Below, in pieces: positions 8,823 to 17,597 of a DNA stretch of 64,000 nucleotides. The stretch comes from Hyphomicrobiales bacterium (GTDB lineage Bacteria; Pseudomonadota; Alphaproteobacteria; Rhizobiales; Beijerinckiaceae), in the NCBI GenBank assembly GCA_027489535.1, contig JAIXZO010000002.1, positions 306,184 to 370,183 of the forward strand, written 5' to 3'. How positions within the stretch are numbered: position 1 is the stretch's first letter; every line of letters begins with the position of its first letter. Under the pieces are notes generated by a model. The model was not told the DNA's origin and did not search any database. It was given only the letters and a program-made list of their open reading frames with translations. The translations under genes and the position numbers were made by a program.

Positions 8823-9916
8823 CCAGGATGCGTCACCTCGCAAGCCGATCGCGCGGCTTCGCCTTCGCGCTCGCGCTTCTTTTCTCACCGCTCCCGGTTT
8901 TCGCCCAAGCGCCGGCCCCGCAATCTCCCGCCGCCCAACCTCCCGCCGCTCAAAACCAAGGCACCGGCTCGAATGCGGCGACGGATCGCGGCGTGCATCC
9001 CAACCCGTCCCGCATGCCGAATGCGAGCGAGGACGAGTTGATGCGCGTCCTGCGTCAGGGGCAGATGCCGCCCGACAAGGTCGTGGGGAACGTCTATCTG
9101 CCCGACCGCAAACTGGCGGTGCTGGTGCAGCCCGAAGGTCGGACTTGGCGCGATTTCCGTGTCTCCACCTCGCGCTGGGTGCACGGCATCCTGATCGGTC
9201 TCGCGGTGCTCTCCATCCTCGTTCTGGCGCTGGTGCGCGGGCGCGACGGCTACCGCCCCGACCCCGAGGGACGCCGCGTGCTCCGCTTCCGCCCGGTCGA
9301 CCGCTTCGTGCATTGGCTGACGGCGGTGAGCTTCATCGTCTTGGCGCTGACCGGGCTCAACATCGTGTTCGGTCGTGTCTTGCTGCAGCCTTGGCTCGGC
9401 GACGCCGCCTTCTCCGCCATGACGCAATGGGGTCTCCTAGCCCACAACTTTACCGGATACGCCTTCATGTTCGGCATTCTGGCGATGGCGGTGATGTGGG
9501 TGCAGGACAACCTGTTCCATCGCGTCGATTGGACGTGGTTCAAGCGCGGCGGCGGCTTGCTGACCAAGGAGCACATCCCCGCCGAGAAGTTCAACGCCGG
9601 CCAAAAGCTCATCTATTGGGGGGCGGTGCTCGGCGGTTTGGTGATGGCGATCACCGGCGTGCTGATGATGCTGCCCATCTCGTCGCTCGGCGTGAACGGC
9701 ATGCAATGGGTCCAAGGCATCCACACCGTCGTCGCAGGCCTGATGGTCGCGCTCATCATCGGCCACATCTATCTCGGAACATGGGGCGTGGCGGGCAGTT
9801 TCGACGCCATGGCGCGCGGCGACGTGGACCTCCATTGGGCCCGCACGCATCACCCGCTGTGGATCGAGCGGATCTACGGCCGCCGACGGGATCGACGGGC
9901 CGAACCGGCCGAATGA
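8819..9916 (+). CDS. fdhC: Formate dehydrogenase, cytochrome b556 subunit
   Basis: A 365-residue membrane subunit that passes electrons from the Fe-S subunit to quinone through two b haems. The family core occupies residues 120-360, with RFRPVDRFVHWLTAVSF (a His ligand helix), an AHNFTGYAF segment and GHIYLG near the end. The N-terminus carries a cleavable signal sequence (ending VFAQ) and a roughly 90-residue Pro/Gln-rich periplasmic extension, which E. coli FdoI lacks but which is common in alphaproteobacterial homologues. The start overlaps the fdhB stop by 4 bp. Confidence 0.92.
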   Translation: MTRMRHLASRSRGFAFALALLFSPLPVFAQAPAPQSPAAQPPAAQNQGTGSNAATDRGVHPNPSRMPNASEDELMRVLRQGQMPPDKVVGNVYLPDRKLAVLVQPEGRTWRDFRVSTSRWVHGILIGLAVLSILVLALVRGRDGYRPDPEGRRVLRFRPVDRFVHWLTAVSFIVLALTGLNIVFGRVLLQPWLGDAAFSAMTQWGLLAHNFTGYAFMFGILAMAVMWVQDNLFHRVDWTWFKRGGGLLTKEHIPAEKFNAGQKLIYWGAVLGGLVMAITGVLMMLPISSLGVNGMQWVQGIHTVVAGLMVALIIGHIYLGTWGVAGSFDAMARGDVDLHWARTHHPLWIERIYGRRRDRRAEPAE

Positions 9917-9928
9917 GGAGGATCGCCC

Positions 9929-10231
9929 TTGCGCGCGTTTCTTTTGGCCTGCCTCGGGGTCGTGGCCCTCGCCGTCGCAGCCTACGGGCTCCTCGAGGGA
10001 CTGCTCGGCCGTAATGCCGGCACCGCCTTCGCGGTCAAGGGCTCGACGCGCGTGTCGGACGCCGACAAGCCCGATCCGCGCGGTTTCCTCACGAGCGTGC
10101 ACGAACCTGCGGGCGGCGTCTCCTCCGGCCGCAGTCAAACCGGCGGCCCGCCCCCGCAGACGCGGCAAGTCGACGACGCGACGCGCGGCAAACCCGCCGC
10201 GGGCGCGGTCACGGACGACGTGAAGAAGTGA
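9929..10231 (+). CDS. Small membrane-anchored protein at the end of the formate dehydrogenase operon
   Basis: 100 residues with one N-terminal transmembrane or signal helix (LLACLGVVALAVAAYGLLEGLL) followed by a hydrophilic, Gly/Pro-rich periplasmic tail. It starts with TTG, supported by a strong GAGGAGG ribosome-binding site 6 bp upstream and a gap of only 12 bp from fdhC, so it is very probably cotranscribed. No family was recognised. A role in assembly or anchoring of the formate dehydrogenase is an inference from position only. Confidence 0.6.
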   Translation: MRAFLLACLGVVALAVAAYGLLEGLLGRNAGTAFAVKGSTRVSDADKPDPRGFLTSVHEPAGGVSSGRSQTGGPPPQTRQVDDATRGKPAAGAVTDDVKK

Positions 10232-10240
10232 AAGCCGGTC

Positions 10241-10987
10241 CTACTCGACCCGCGCCCAGCCTTCGGGCAGCAGTCGTTCCTGCGGCGTGAAGCGGGCCTT
10301 GTAGTCCATCTTCCGCGAGCCCTCGACCCAGTAGCCGAGATAGACGTAGGGCAGGCCCAGCACCCGCGCCCGCGCGATATGGTCGAGGATCAGATAGGTG
10401 CCGAGGCTCCGGTCCGTCTCGTCCGGGTCGTAGAACGAGTAGACCATCGACAATCCGTCCGCGAGCACGTCCGTCAGCGCCGAGGCATAAAGCGGCCCGG
10501 CCTCTTTGCCCGTGATGCCCGTGTCCGGCCCGCGCCCGCGATATTCCACCAGCCGCGTCTCGACATGGCTGTCTTCGACCATCATGGCGTAGTCGAGCAC
10601 GGTCATGTCCGCCATGCCCCCGTCGCCGTGGCGGCTGTCGAGATAGTGGCGAAACAGCGAATATTGCTCGGTGGTCGGCAGGTTGGAGCGCATTTCGCCG
10701 ATCAGGTCGGCATTGCGCTCCACCACGCGCCGCATGTTCCGCGAGGGGCTGAATTCGTCCACCACCACGCGCACGGATACGCAGGCGCGACAGCCGTCGC
10801 AGGCGGGGCGGTAGGCGATGGTCTGCGAGCGACGAAACCCGCCTTGCGTCAGCGCATCGTTCAGCTCGCCCGCACGTCGGCCCACCAGATGCGTGAACAC
10901 CTTCCGCTCCTCGCGTCCCGGCAGATAAGGACAGGTGCTCGGCGCGGTCAGGTAAAATTGCGGCGCATCGCGCGGCTGCGTCGTCAC
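10241..10987 (-). CDS. bpt: Aspartate/glutamate leucyl/arginyl-tRNA-protein transferase
   Basis: A 248-residue cytoplasmic enzyme that adds an amino acid from aminoacyl-tRNA to proteins with N-terminal Asp or Glu, marking them for ClpS/ClpAP degradation (N-degron pathway). The family signature is clear: the N-terminal [13 protein letters not shown], the C-x2-C-x2-C-type [15 protein letters not shown], and the C-terminal [20 protein letters not shown]. Length matches bacterial Bpt/Ate proteins. It is convergent with the formate dehydrogenase cluster (9 bp gap). An RDD-protein gene on the same strand lies 106 bp upstream. Confidence 0.93.
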   Translation of the reverse strand: MTTQPRDAPQFYLTAPSTCPYLPGREERKVFTHLVGRRAGELNDALTQGGFRRSQTIAYRPACDGCRACVSVRVVVDEFSPSRNMRRVVERNADLIGEMRSNLPTTEQYSLFRHYLDSRHGDGGMADMTVLDYAMMVEDSHVETRLVEYRGRGPDTGITGKEAGPLYASALTDVLADGLSMVYSFYDPDETDRSLGTYLILDHIARARVLGLPYVYLGYWVEGSRKMDYKARFTPQERLLPEGWARVE

Positions 10988-11093
10988 GGTGTCCTCCGCC
11001 GTGTCCTGCGCGGCAAAAATCCCGCGCCGCCATCATGGGCCGCAGTCTTTCCGCCGTCCACTTTCCGTAACGATAGCACTTGCCGTTTCAGGC

Positions 11094-11567
11094 TCAAGCG
11101 TCCCGGCGCACCGCAACGGTTCCGACGAGCAGATCGTGCAGCAGGCGCCGGTCGTTGCGCACCATCCCGATCAATAAAACCAGGGGCGTCAGGACGGAAA
11201 CGGACACGTAAAACAGCACTGCATGCGCCGCCGCGGTCACGAAGGGCACACGGCCGCCGTCCGTCTGCACCAGCTGAATACCTGCCACGCGCATGCCCCA
11301 TGTGCCGCGCCGCGGGCCGGAAACCGTCAATCCGTTGTAGAACAAGGCGACGATCGGCCACAGTGCCGGCAGCAGCAGCCACGCCAGACCGAAGGTCAGC
11401 AAGCCCATCGTCAACACGATCATGGTCGCGATGCCCCACAACACGCCGACGGCGACGACGTCGATTAGAAACGCGAACAGCCGCGAGCCCAGCACGCCGC
11501 TGTAGGGCGACGCGGCGACGTATCGCCCGCGCGGCGGGATGATTTCGGTCGGTTCGATCACGGGCAT
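11094..11567 (-). CDS. RDD family membrane protein
   Basis: 157 residues with three or four hydrophobic segments: LFAFLIDVVAVGVLWGIATM, a second helix around GLAWLLLPALWPIVALFYN, and HAVLFYVSVSVLTPLVLLIG. Family features are the early Arg/Asp pair (SRLFAFLIDVV) and RRGTWGMRVAGIQLV after helix two. RDD proteins are small inner-membrane proteins of varied or unknown role; some are linked to ion homeostasis. The start before PVIEPTEI is supported by a GAGGAGG site. It may be cotranscribed with bpt downstream. Confidence 0.85.
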   Translation of the reverse strand: MPVIEPTEIIPPRGRYVAASPYSGVLGSRLFAFLIDVVAVGVLWGIATMIVLTMGLLTFGLAWLLLPALWPIVALFYNGLTVSGPRRGTWGMRVAGIQLVQTDGGRVPFVTAAAHAVLFYVSVSVLTPLVLLIGMVRNDRRLLHDLLVGTVAVRRDA

Positions 11568-11650
11568 GGCCGGCCTCCTCGGGACGAGCGTGATATGGGA
11601 CCGGATCACGGTTTCCGCAATCTCGGCCGTTTCGACAGTCGGAGGGTTCG

Positions 11651-12118
11651 ATGCGTTTGAAATTCGTCTTCGTCGGCGTTCTTGCCGCCGTTCTCTCGGC
11701 CTGCGCCACCGCGCCCGACCGCAGCGCCGCCGTGCAGGACGTGTCCCACGAGGCTCTCCCCGCCATCAACGCCTTCCGTCGCGAGAACGGTCTGTCCCCG
11801 GTTTCCGTCGACTCCGCCGTGGTCCGCGCGGCCGAAGCGCAGGCCCGCGCGATGGCCTCGGCCGACAAGCTCTCCCATGACGTCGACGGCGACCTCGTCC
11901 GCCGCATGAACGGCGCGGGCTTCGCCAAAAACGCCGCCGCCGAAAACGTCGGGGCCGGCCATGCCTCCTCCGAGCGTGCGGTCGCGAGCTGGCAACGCTC
12001 CCCCGGCCACCGCTCCAACCTCCTCATGAAGGAAGCCACCCGCATCGGCATGGTCCGCGCCGAGTCCCCGGGCTCACGCTACCGCACCTACTGGGCGCTG
12101 ATCCTCGTCGGGCCGTAG
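11651..12118 (+). CDS. CAP (SCP/PR1) domain lipoprotein
   Basis: 155 residues. The N-terminus is a lipoprotein signal with lipobox LSAC (Cys at about 18), so the protein should be lipid-anchored in the envelope. The rest is a bacterial CAP domain: an early INAFRRENGLSPV helix, the LSHDVDGDLVRRM segment with a conserved His, the AENVGAGHAS segment and SPGHRSNLLM. These are the usual conserved acidic and His positions of the fold. Bacterial CAP proteins are poorly understood extracytoplasmic proteins. It is divergent from the RDD gene. Confidence 0.88.
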   Translation: MRLKFVFVGVLAAVLSACATAPDRSAAVQDVSHEALPAINAFRRENGLSPVSVDSAVVRAAEAQARAMASADKLSHDVDGDLVRRMNGAGFAKNAAAENVGAGHASSERAVASWQRSPGHRSNLLMKEATRIGMVRAESPGSRYRTYWALILVGP

Positions 12119-12143
12119 GATCGGAGGGCTGCCCCTATTCCAC

Positions 12144-12243
12144 CCTCATGGTGAGGAGCCCCGCAAAGCGGGGCGTCTCGAACCACGGCAGCCGAAAAAA
12201 CCTCGTGGTTCGAGACGGCGCTGCGCGCCTCCTCACCATGAGG
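12144..12243. repeat. Palindromic dispersed repeat, paired inverted units (copy A)
   Basis: Two units face each other. Each has an outer arm CCTCATGGTGAGGAG, a small variable GC hairpin and an inner arm GTCTCGAACCACG. The second unit is the reverse complement of the first, so the whole 100 bp can fold into a cruciform. Related units lie at 30330, 30602, 34814 and 34868. It occupies the space between the convergent CAP-lipoprotein and LivH-like genes, a usual place for REP-like elements. Confidence 0.85.
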
Positions 12244-12280
12244 TTTTTCAATGGGCAACGCACTCCCGCTGCATCCCCCG

Positions 12281-13639
12281 TCAAACCTTCCGCGGCTCGC
12301 CTTCCGCGAAACCGAAGAGCCCTCCGGGGCGTAGCGCCAACATCACCGCGAGCAGCGCGTAGATCGCGATTTCGCGCGTTTCCAGCGGCATCGCCGCGGA
12401 CCAGCCCGCGTCCAGCAGGCCGATCAGCAATCCGCCCGCCATCGCGCCGCCGACGGAGCCGATGCCGCCGAGCACCGCGCCCACCAGCGCCTTGAGCCCC
12501 AGCGCCAGCCCGCCCGAAAAGCCGATGCCGCCGAATTGCGCGGTGATCATGAAGCCCGCCACCCCGGCGAGCCCGGTCGCCGCCGCGAAGCTCGCGAGAA
12601 ACACGCGGGACGGGTCCACCCCGCACAGCTCCGCCGCCCGCGCATCGTCGCGCACCGCACGCCAGCGACGGCCGAAGCCGGTGCGGCGCATCGCGAACAG
12701 CAGTCCCGACAGCGCGGCGGCCGCAACGGCGCCCAGCACCGGAACCAGCGGGCTGATCGTGGCGACGAAATCTCCCGACCGCACCAGCGCGCGCGGCACG
12801 ACGGCGAAAGGCGGCATCCAGCGAAAGCCGTTGCCCTGCGCCAGCCGCACATATTCCGCCAGCGCGATCATCATGCCCGTCGTGGCGATCAGCACGGAGG
12901 GCCCGGGCGAGGCGAGGAGAGGGCGCACGATGAAGCGTCCCGCCACCGCCCCGTGCAGCGCTGCGGCGAAGGTCGTGATCAGCAGTCCGGTCAAAAGCCC
13001 CAGCGACGGCGATCCCCAAGCGACGGTCGCGCCCAAGCCCAGCAGCGCCGCATATCCGCCGAGCACGGCGAATTCCCCGAAGCCGAGCACGATGCGGCCC
13101 GCAAGCCCGTAGACGAGGGCATAGGCGGCGGCCAGCAAAGCGTTGACCGCCACCGAGGGGATCCCGCCGAGGGCATGCTGGAGCGTCAGCGCCGCCGCAA
13201 ATCCCACCTCCGGCACGTGCATGGCGCGGGCGCGTTCCGCCTCGGCAGGGGCGTGGTCCGCGGCCTCGAAGAGAAAGCGGCGCAACAGCACGAGAGAGCT
13301 TTCGGGCAGCGGACCGCGCTCGGTCTCGATGCTCGCGATGCGCCGCGCCCCGGCTTCAAGCCCTTCGCCGCCGAAACGGCAGGTCACGACGCGCACGCGG
13401 CTGCGCCCCGCCGCATCGACCCGGTAGTCGATGCGGATGCTCGAAGGCTCCGCACCCGGCATCGAGCGCAGCACGGCGATACGGGCGTCGGGAGGGTTCA
13501 GCGCCTCGATCACGCGGCTGCAGAGATCGGTGCGCACGAGCCGGGCATCCTCCGCACACCCGGCCTGCAGCAGCGCCGCAAGCAGCGCCGGAAGCGGGAA
13601 GCGGAGTCGACCGGCGGTGGCGAGGGCGTGCAAAATCAT
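12281..13639 (-). CDS. LivH-like branched-chain amino acid ABC permease with an N-terminal extension
   Basis: 452 residues. From about residue 150 to the end it is a LivH-type permease of the hydrophobic amino acid transporter family: [21 protein letters not shown] at the first helix, then [20 protein letters not shown] in the cytoplasmic loop, and closing [20 protein letters not shown]. The first 150 residues are unusual: a hydrophobic signal-like stretch with AGC near residue 30, then a soluble region with two possible disulfide Cys. The ATG at 13639 was preferred over a GTG three codons upstream. LivM, LivG, LivF and a binding protein are all absent nearby, so its partners must lie elsewhere. 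Confidence 0.8.
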   Translation of the reverse strand: MILHALATAGRLRFPLPALLAALLQAGCAEDARLVRTDLCSRVIEALNPPDARIAVLRSMPGAEPSSIRIDYRVDAAGRSRVRVVTCRFGGEGLEAGARRIASIETERGPLPESSLVLLRRFLFEAADHAPAEAERARAMHVPEVGFAAALTLQHALGGIPSVAVNALLAAAYALVYGLAGRIVLGFGEFAVLGGYAALLGLGATVAWGSPSLGLLTGLLITTFAAALHGAVAGRFIVRPLLASPGPSVLIATTGMMIALAEYVRLAQGNGFRWMPPFAVVPRALVRSGDFVATISPLVPVLGAVAAAALSGLLFAMRRTGFGRRWRAVRDDARAAELCGVDPSRVFLASFAAATGLAGVAGFMITAQFGGIGFSGGLALGLKALVGAVLGGIGSVGGAMAGGLLIGLLDAGWSAAMPLETREIAIYALLAVMLALRPGGLFGFAEGEPRKV

Positions 13640-13798
13640 CGCGTCCACACTGCCCGCCGGCCGCGTTCCGATTCAAGTCCCGGGTGCGTTGCGTCGGTGT
13701 TCGGACCGGGTTCGCCCGAACCGCGGGGGCGGGCGGTTGTCGGCGCGGGGCGTTTCGGGTACGGGAGGCGTGCCTTTCCCCAACATGCGCGAGCCTCC

Positions 13799-15121
13799 AT
13801 GGCCCTCAACTCCGCCCCGAAGATTTCCTTCGTGTCCCTCGGCTGCCCCAAGGCGCTGGTGGACAGCGAGCGCATCATCACGCAGCTGCGTGCGGAGGGC
13901 TACGAACTCGTCAAGACGCATGAAGGCGCCGACGCCGTGTTGGTCAACACCTGCGGCTTCCTCGACAGCGCCAAGGCGGAGTCGCTCGGCGCCATCGGCG
14001 AGGCCATGGCCAAGAACGGAAAGGTCATCGTCACCGGCTGCATGGGCGCGCAGCCCGACGAGATCCGCGCCGCGCATCCCGGCGTCGCCGCGATCACCGG
14101 GCCGCAGGCCTACGAAAGCGTGATGAAGGCCGTGCACGAGGCCGTGCCGCCCGCGCATGACCCGTTCCTCGATCTGGTTCCGGATCAGGGCATCAAGCTC
14201 ACGCCGCGCCACTACGCCTATCTCAAGATTTCAGAGGGTTGCAACAATCGCTGCACCTTCTGCATCATCCCCGGATTGCGCGGCGATCTGGTCTCGCGCC
14301 CGGCCGGAGACGTGCTGCGCGAAGCCGAGAAGCTGGTGAAGGCGGGCGTGAAGGAACTGCTCGTCATCTCGCAGGACACGTCCGCCTACGGCGTCGATGT
14401 GAAATACGCGCCCAGCACGTTCCGCGACCGCGAGGTCCGCACGAAGTTCCTCGATCTGACGCGTGAACTCGGCTCGCTCGGGGCGTGGGTGCGGCTGCAT
14501 TACGTCTACCCCTATCCGCATGTCGACGACGTCATCCCGCTGATGGCCGAGGGCCTCGTGCTGCCTTATCTCGACATCCCCTTCCAGCATGCCTCGCCGA
14601 AGGTGCTGAAGGCGATGCGCCGGCCCGGCGGGCAGGAGAAGACGCTCGAGCGCATCCGCAAATGGCGCGAGATCTGCCCCGATCTCGCCATCCGCTCCAC
14701 CTTCATCGTCGGCTTCCCCGGCGAGACGGAGGAGGATTTCGAGGAGCTTCTGTCCTTCGTCGACGAGGCGAAGATGGAGCGCGTCGGCTGCTTCAAATAC
14801 GAACCCGTCAAGGGCGCGGTCGCCAACGATCTCGGCCTGGATGTCGTGCCCGACGAGGTGAAGCAGACCCGCTGGAACCGCTTCATGGCCCGCCAGCAGG
14901 CCGTCAGCGCCAAGCGCCTCGCCTCGCGCGTGGGCAAGCGCATCAAGGTCATCATCGACGAGAACGGCACCACTGTCGCCAAGGGCCGCAGCCAGTGGGA
15001 CGCCCCCGAAATCGACGGCAACGTCTACGTCGCCACCCGCCGCCCCCTCCGCGCGGGCGACATCGTCACCGTGAAGATCGAACGCGCGGACGCGTATGAT
15101 CTTCACGGGACGGCGGTGTGA
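13799..15121 (+). CDS. rimO: Ribosomal protein S12 methylthiotransferase
   Basis: A 440-residue radical-SAM enzyme that adds a methylthio group to the conserved Asp of ribosomal protein S12. The N-terminal UPF0004 domain has C16, C52 and C81 for the auxiliary [4Fe-4S] cluster. The radical-SAM cluster is C148-x3-C152-x2-C155 in [12 protein letters not shown]-terminal TRAM domain follows. Length is the same as E. coli RimO. The longer upstream in-frame extension crosses the intergenic region and is not coding. It is divergent from the LivH-like gene. Confidence 0.95.
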   Translation: MALNSAPKISFVSLGCPKALVDSERIITQLRAEGYELVKTHEGADAVLVNTCGFLDSAKAESLGAIGEAMAKNGKVIVTGCMGAQPDEIRAAHPGVAAITGPQAYESVMKAVHEAVPPAHDPFLDLVPDQGIKLTPRHYAYLKISEGCNNRCTFCIIPGLRGDLVSRPAGDVLREAEKLVKAGVKELLVISQDTSAYGVDVKYAPSTFRDREVRTKFLDLTRELGSLGAWVRLHYVYPYPHVDDVIPLMAEGLVLPYLDIPFQHASPKVLKAMRRPGGQEKTLERIRKWREICPDLAIRSTFIVGFPGETEEDFEELLSFVDEAKMERVGCFKYEPVKGAVANDLGLDVVPDEVKQTRWNRFMARQQAVSAKRLASRVGKRIKVIIDENGTTVAKGRSQWDAPEIDGNVYVATRRPLRAGDIVTVKIERADAYDLHGTAV

Positions 15122-15144
15122 GGAAAAAACCTCCGCTTGCAAGG

Positions 15145-15164
15145 ATATGGCATTTAAGCCATAT
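15145..15164. promoter_or_regulatory. Inverted repeat, probable operator of the toxin-antitoxin pair
   Basis: A perfect 7-bp inverted repeat, ATATGGC and GCCATAT, separated by six bases, sits 9 bp before the toxin start codon. Type II toxin-antitoxin operons are normally repressed by the antitoxin, alone or with toxin, at such palindromes near the start. The site is AT-rich in a GC-rich setting and overlaps the only plausible promoter space between rimO and the pair. Confidence 0.6.
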
Positions 15165-15172
15165 TCCGTTTC

Positions 15173-15496
15173 GTGTTTTGGACATTTTCAGACTTGGATC
15201 CCGTCGTTCGGGATGAATTGAATGCGCTGCCGCAGGATATTCGGGCGCGGTTTGAACGCATTTGCCGGCTGATCATGAGCCAAGGGCTCGAAAACGTCGG
15301 AATGCCGTATGTCCGTCACTTGGAGGGAAAGCTCTGGGAGATGCGAATGATCGGTCGGGACGGGATCGGAAGGGCGATTTATCTCACCCGGACGGGGCGT
15401 CGGATCGTGGTGCTTCGAGCTTTCGTCAAGAAAACGCAGAAAACGCCCAGACGTGAAATCGAGATCGCCTTGGCACGAGCGGAGGAGACGATATGA
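15173..15496 (+). CDS. HigB/RelE-like type II toxin (Gp49 family)
   Basis: A 107-residue basic protein with the phage-Gp49-like HigB pattern: an N-terminal VRDELNALPQDIRARFERI helix, then VRHLEGKLWEMRMIGRDGIGRAIYLT and AFVKKTQKTPRREIEIALAR. In this family these parts form the RelE-like mRNA interferase fold that cuts ribosome-bound mRNA. The frame is closed upstream by a stop, and the first usable start is GTG. It overlaps the antitoxin gene by 4 bp (ATGA). The toxin-first order is typical of HigBA systems. Confidence 0.85.
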   Translation: MFWTFSDLDPVVRDELNALPQDIRARFERICRLIMSQGLENVGMPYVRHLEGKLWEMRMIGRDGIGRAIYLTRTGRRIVVLRAFVKKTQKTPRREIEIALARAEETI

Positions 15497-15798
15497 CGAA
15501 GAAGTCGGTGGAAGGTCTCTTCGCCGAGTGGCGCGGCGATGCGGGTTACATTCGCGAATATGACGCGCTCGACGGTGAGTTCGCGCTGGCCGAAGCCCTC
15601 ATTTCGGCACGTCGAATGGCGGGATTGAGCCAGAAGGAACTTGCGGAGCGGATTGCGACGGACCAATCCAACGTCTCCAAATGGGAGAGCGGCCGCGTTC
15701 TGCCCTCCACGCGCACGTTGCAGCGCATCGCGGAAGTGACGGGCAACCGCCTCAGCATCGGTTTCGTGCCCGTGCCCGGAGAGGCGAAGATCGTCTGA
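15493..15798 (+). CDS. HigA-like XRE-family antitoxin
   Basis: A 101-residue protein with a helix-turn-helix of the XRE class at residues 35-90 (ARRMAGLSQKELAERIATDQSNVSKWESGR). It is expected to neutralise the upstream toxin by direct binding and to repress the operon at the palindrome at 15145-15164. The start overlaps the toxin stop. The N-terminal 30 residues are probably the toxin-binding part, judging from related pairs. Confidence 0.87.
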   Translation: MTKKSVEGLFAEWRGDAGYIREYDALDGEFALAEALISARRMAGLSQKELAERIATDQSNVSKWESGRVLPSTRTLQRIAEVTGNRLSIGFVPVPGEAKIV

Positions 15799-15837
15799 AC
15801 AAGACGTTCGGGTCGAGGATCTGCGCGGCCCGCAGCC

Positions 15838-16611
15838 TCAAAAACTGCGGAACACGACGTAAGCGCCCGCCGTCGTGATGACGACGGACAGGATCAGGCC
15901 GAGCAGCCCCTTTTTCGCTCCCACGATCCGTCCCAGCGCGGCGCCCGCCGCGCTGCCGACCAGCCCGCCCGCGATGAAGACGAGCGCGACCGGCCAGTCG
16001 ATCAGCCCCGAGAAGGCATAGCTCGCCGCAGTCGACGCACCGAAGACCGCGACCGCGATCAAGGACGTGCCCACGGCCGACGTCAGAGGCATCGCCGTCG
16101 CGGCGATCAGCGCGGGCACGATCAAAAACCCGCCGCCTATGCCGAAAAAGCCGCTCAAAAAGCCGGTGCCGAAGCCCGTTCCGATGAGGGCCGGCAACAG
16201 CCGCGACGCCGTTTCCGCGTTCAGCCGCACGTCGGGCTCGCCGCCTGCGTCGCGCTTGCGGAAGGTCATGAGTCCGACGCCCACCATCAAGAGGCCGAAC
16301 AGCGCCATAAGGTTTTGGCCGTCGACCCTCTTGCCCAGCGCCGCGCCCGCGAGAGCGCCGAACACTCCCGCAGCGGCGAAAACCAAGCCGCAGCGCCACT
16401 TCACGCGGCCGAACCGGGCATGGCCGAACAAGCTCGCAAGCGCGCTGACGGAAACGGCCAGCGCGCTCGTGCCGATGGCGACATGGGCGGGCGAAACGCC
16501 CACTCCATAGACGAGGAGGGGAACGGCGAGGATCGAACCGCCGCCGCCCACCAGCCCGAGAATGAGGCCTACCGCCAAACCGGACGGTCCGGCCAAGACG
16601 AGACCGCTCAT
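15838..16611 (-). CDS. TauE/SafE-type sulfite exporter, sulfide-response locus
   Basis: A 257-residue inner-membrane protein with about eight helices and two repeats of the family motif: GLILGLVGGGGSILAVPLL near residue 20 and GFLSGFFGIGGGFLIVPAL near residue 150. TauE/SafE proteins export sulfite or related sulfur anions. It is the last gene of a probable operon with the rhodanese and bigR genes (34 bp after the rhodanese stop), so it may remove sulfite produced from persulfide oxidation. The start has a GGGGAG site. Confidence 0.9.
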   Translation of the reverse strand: MSGLVLAGPSGLAVGLILGLVGGGGSILAVPLLVYGVGVSPAHVAIGTSALAVSVSALASLFGHARFGRVKWRCGLVFAAAGVFGALAGAALGKRVDGQNLMALFGLLMVGVGLMTFRKRDAGGEPDVRLNAETASRLLPALIGTGFGTGFLSGFFGIGGGFLIVPALIAATAMPLTSAVGTSLIAVAVFGASTAASYAFSGLIDWPVALVFIAGGLVGSAAGAALGRIVGAKKGLLGLILSVVITTAGAYVVFRSF

Positions 16612-16645
16612 GTCGAAGTCTCCCCGTATCCGTTGAAGGGAAGGA

Positions 16646-17176
16646 TCACGCCCCGTCGGCAAGGGCGCGTCGGTTCCAGGGCGCGAGCGCCAGCAGGCGC
16701 GCCATGCCGCAGAACCCCGTCGCGCCCGCAAACAACAGCCCCGCACCGACGAAGCCGGACAGTGCGTAGAAGCCGGGATGAACGAGCGCGCCGAGCACGA
16801 CGCCGATCAGAACCAGCGAACCGGCCCCGATCTGCACCTGCCGCATGATCTCGATGGGTTGGCGTGCGTCCTTGGCGACGGGCCGGCCGGCATCGCGCCA
16901 AGCTTCGATCCCGCCCTCCAGCAGATAGGCCTCCCGCAGGCCCGCAATCTGCGCGAGACGGCCGGCATTGGCGGCGGTACGATTGCCCGAGCGGCAATGG
17001 AAGATGAGCGCGCCCTCGCCGGGCAGCGGCGTGTCTGCGATCCACGAGAGCGGCGCGTTGACCGCGCCGGGCACGTGTTCGCGGCGATATTCGTCGGGTT
17101 CGCGGATGTCGACGATGGTCGCGCCCCGCTTCAGCAAGGGGTCGAGCACGTCGGGGTGGATGGCTTGCAGCGTCAT
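16646..17176 (-). CDS. Rhodanese fused to a DUF2892 membrane domain
   Basis: 176 residues. Residues 1-110 form a rhodanese domain with the active-site loop CRSGNR (persulfide-carrying Cys), preceded by VDIREPDEY. Residues 120-176 hold two hydrophobic helices of the DUF2892 type (VLIGVVLGALVHPGFYALSGFVG). The enzyme probably moves sulfane sulfur at the membrane. Its start overlaps the bigR stop by 4 bp, and the rhodanese/DUF2892 fusion next to bigR and blh is a well-known arrangement of the rhizobial and Xylella BigR operon. Confidence 0.9.
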   Translation of the reverse strand: MTLQAIHPDVLDPLLKRGATIVDIREPDEYRREHVPGAVNAPLSWIADTPLPGEGALIFHCRSGNRTAANAGRLAQIAGLREAYLLEGGIEAWRDAGRPVAKDARQPIEIMRQVQIGAGSLVLIGVVLGALVHPGFYALSGFVGAGLLFAGATGFCGMARLLALAPWNRRALADGA

Positions 17177-17508
17177 GGCTTTGCCCTTTCGTCCGGTGCG
17201 CAATAGAGGCGATAGAGAGTGCCCATCAGTTCGGCCACGCGGGGATCGGCGATCCGATACCAGAGCGTCTGGCTCTCGCGCCGAAACGTCACGAGCCCTT
17301 CGTCCCGCATCTTCGCCAGATGCTGCGAAAGGGCGGATTGGCCGATGCCGATCCGCTCCACGAGCGTGCCGACATTCGCCTCGCCCAATTCGATCAGCAG
17401 ACAAAGCACCTGAAGCCGCCGCTCATTGGCGAGGGCGCGCAGCGTGTCGGCCACGTCGATGGCCTTGGCTTCGAAGGCGGCGGGATCGAGGGGAGAACCG
17501 ACGAGCAT
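17173..17508 (-). CDS. bigR: ArsR-family persulfide-sensing repressor (BigR/SqrR type)
   Basis: A 111-residue winged-helix repressor. The ArsR fold is visible at residues 18-95 (ALANERRLQVLCLLIELGEANVG, then IGQSALSQHLAKMRDEGLV). Two cysteines, C36 in the second helix and C103 near the end, are 67 residues apart. They match the pair that forms a di- or tetrasulfide bridge on sulfide exposure in BigR and SqrR. Repression of its own operon and of divergent blh is the expected role. It is first in the minus-strand operon bigR-rhodanese-tauE. Confidence 0.88.
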   Translation of the reverse strand: MLVGSPLDPAAFEAKAIDVADTLRALANERRLQVLCLLIELGEANVGTLVERIGIGQSALSQHLAKMRDEGLVTFRRESQTLWYRIADPRVAELMGTLYRLYCAPDERAKP

Positions 17509-17597
17509 TTTTCTCTCTTAATTCATTTGATGCTTATTTAGGTGTCGCTTATGTATATGTCAATCTCGTTCGAAACCCGGTTTGCAGGAGTCATCCG
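17509..17597. promoter_or_regulatory. AT-rich bigR/blh divergent promoter region
   Basis: 89 bp separate the divergent bigR and blh starts. The region is clearly AT-rich against its surroundings and holds two direct copies of GCTTAT 15 bp apart (17532 and 17547). BigR is known to bind an AT-rich site over the shared promoter in Xylella and Agrobacterium, so the operator is expected here. I could not pick out an exact palindrome. Confidence 0.5.

Noticed and set aside
12536..13798. Possible 420-residue N-terminal extension of rimO in the same open frame
   Set aside because: It is antisense to the LivH-like gene and His/Arg-rich. RimO from the ATG at 13799 has full family length.
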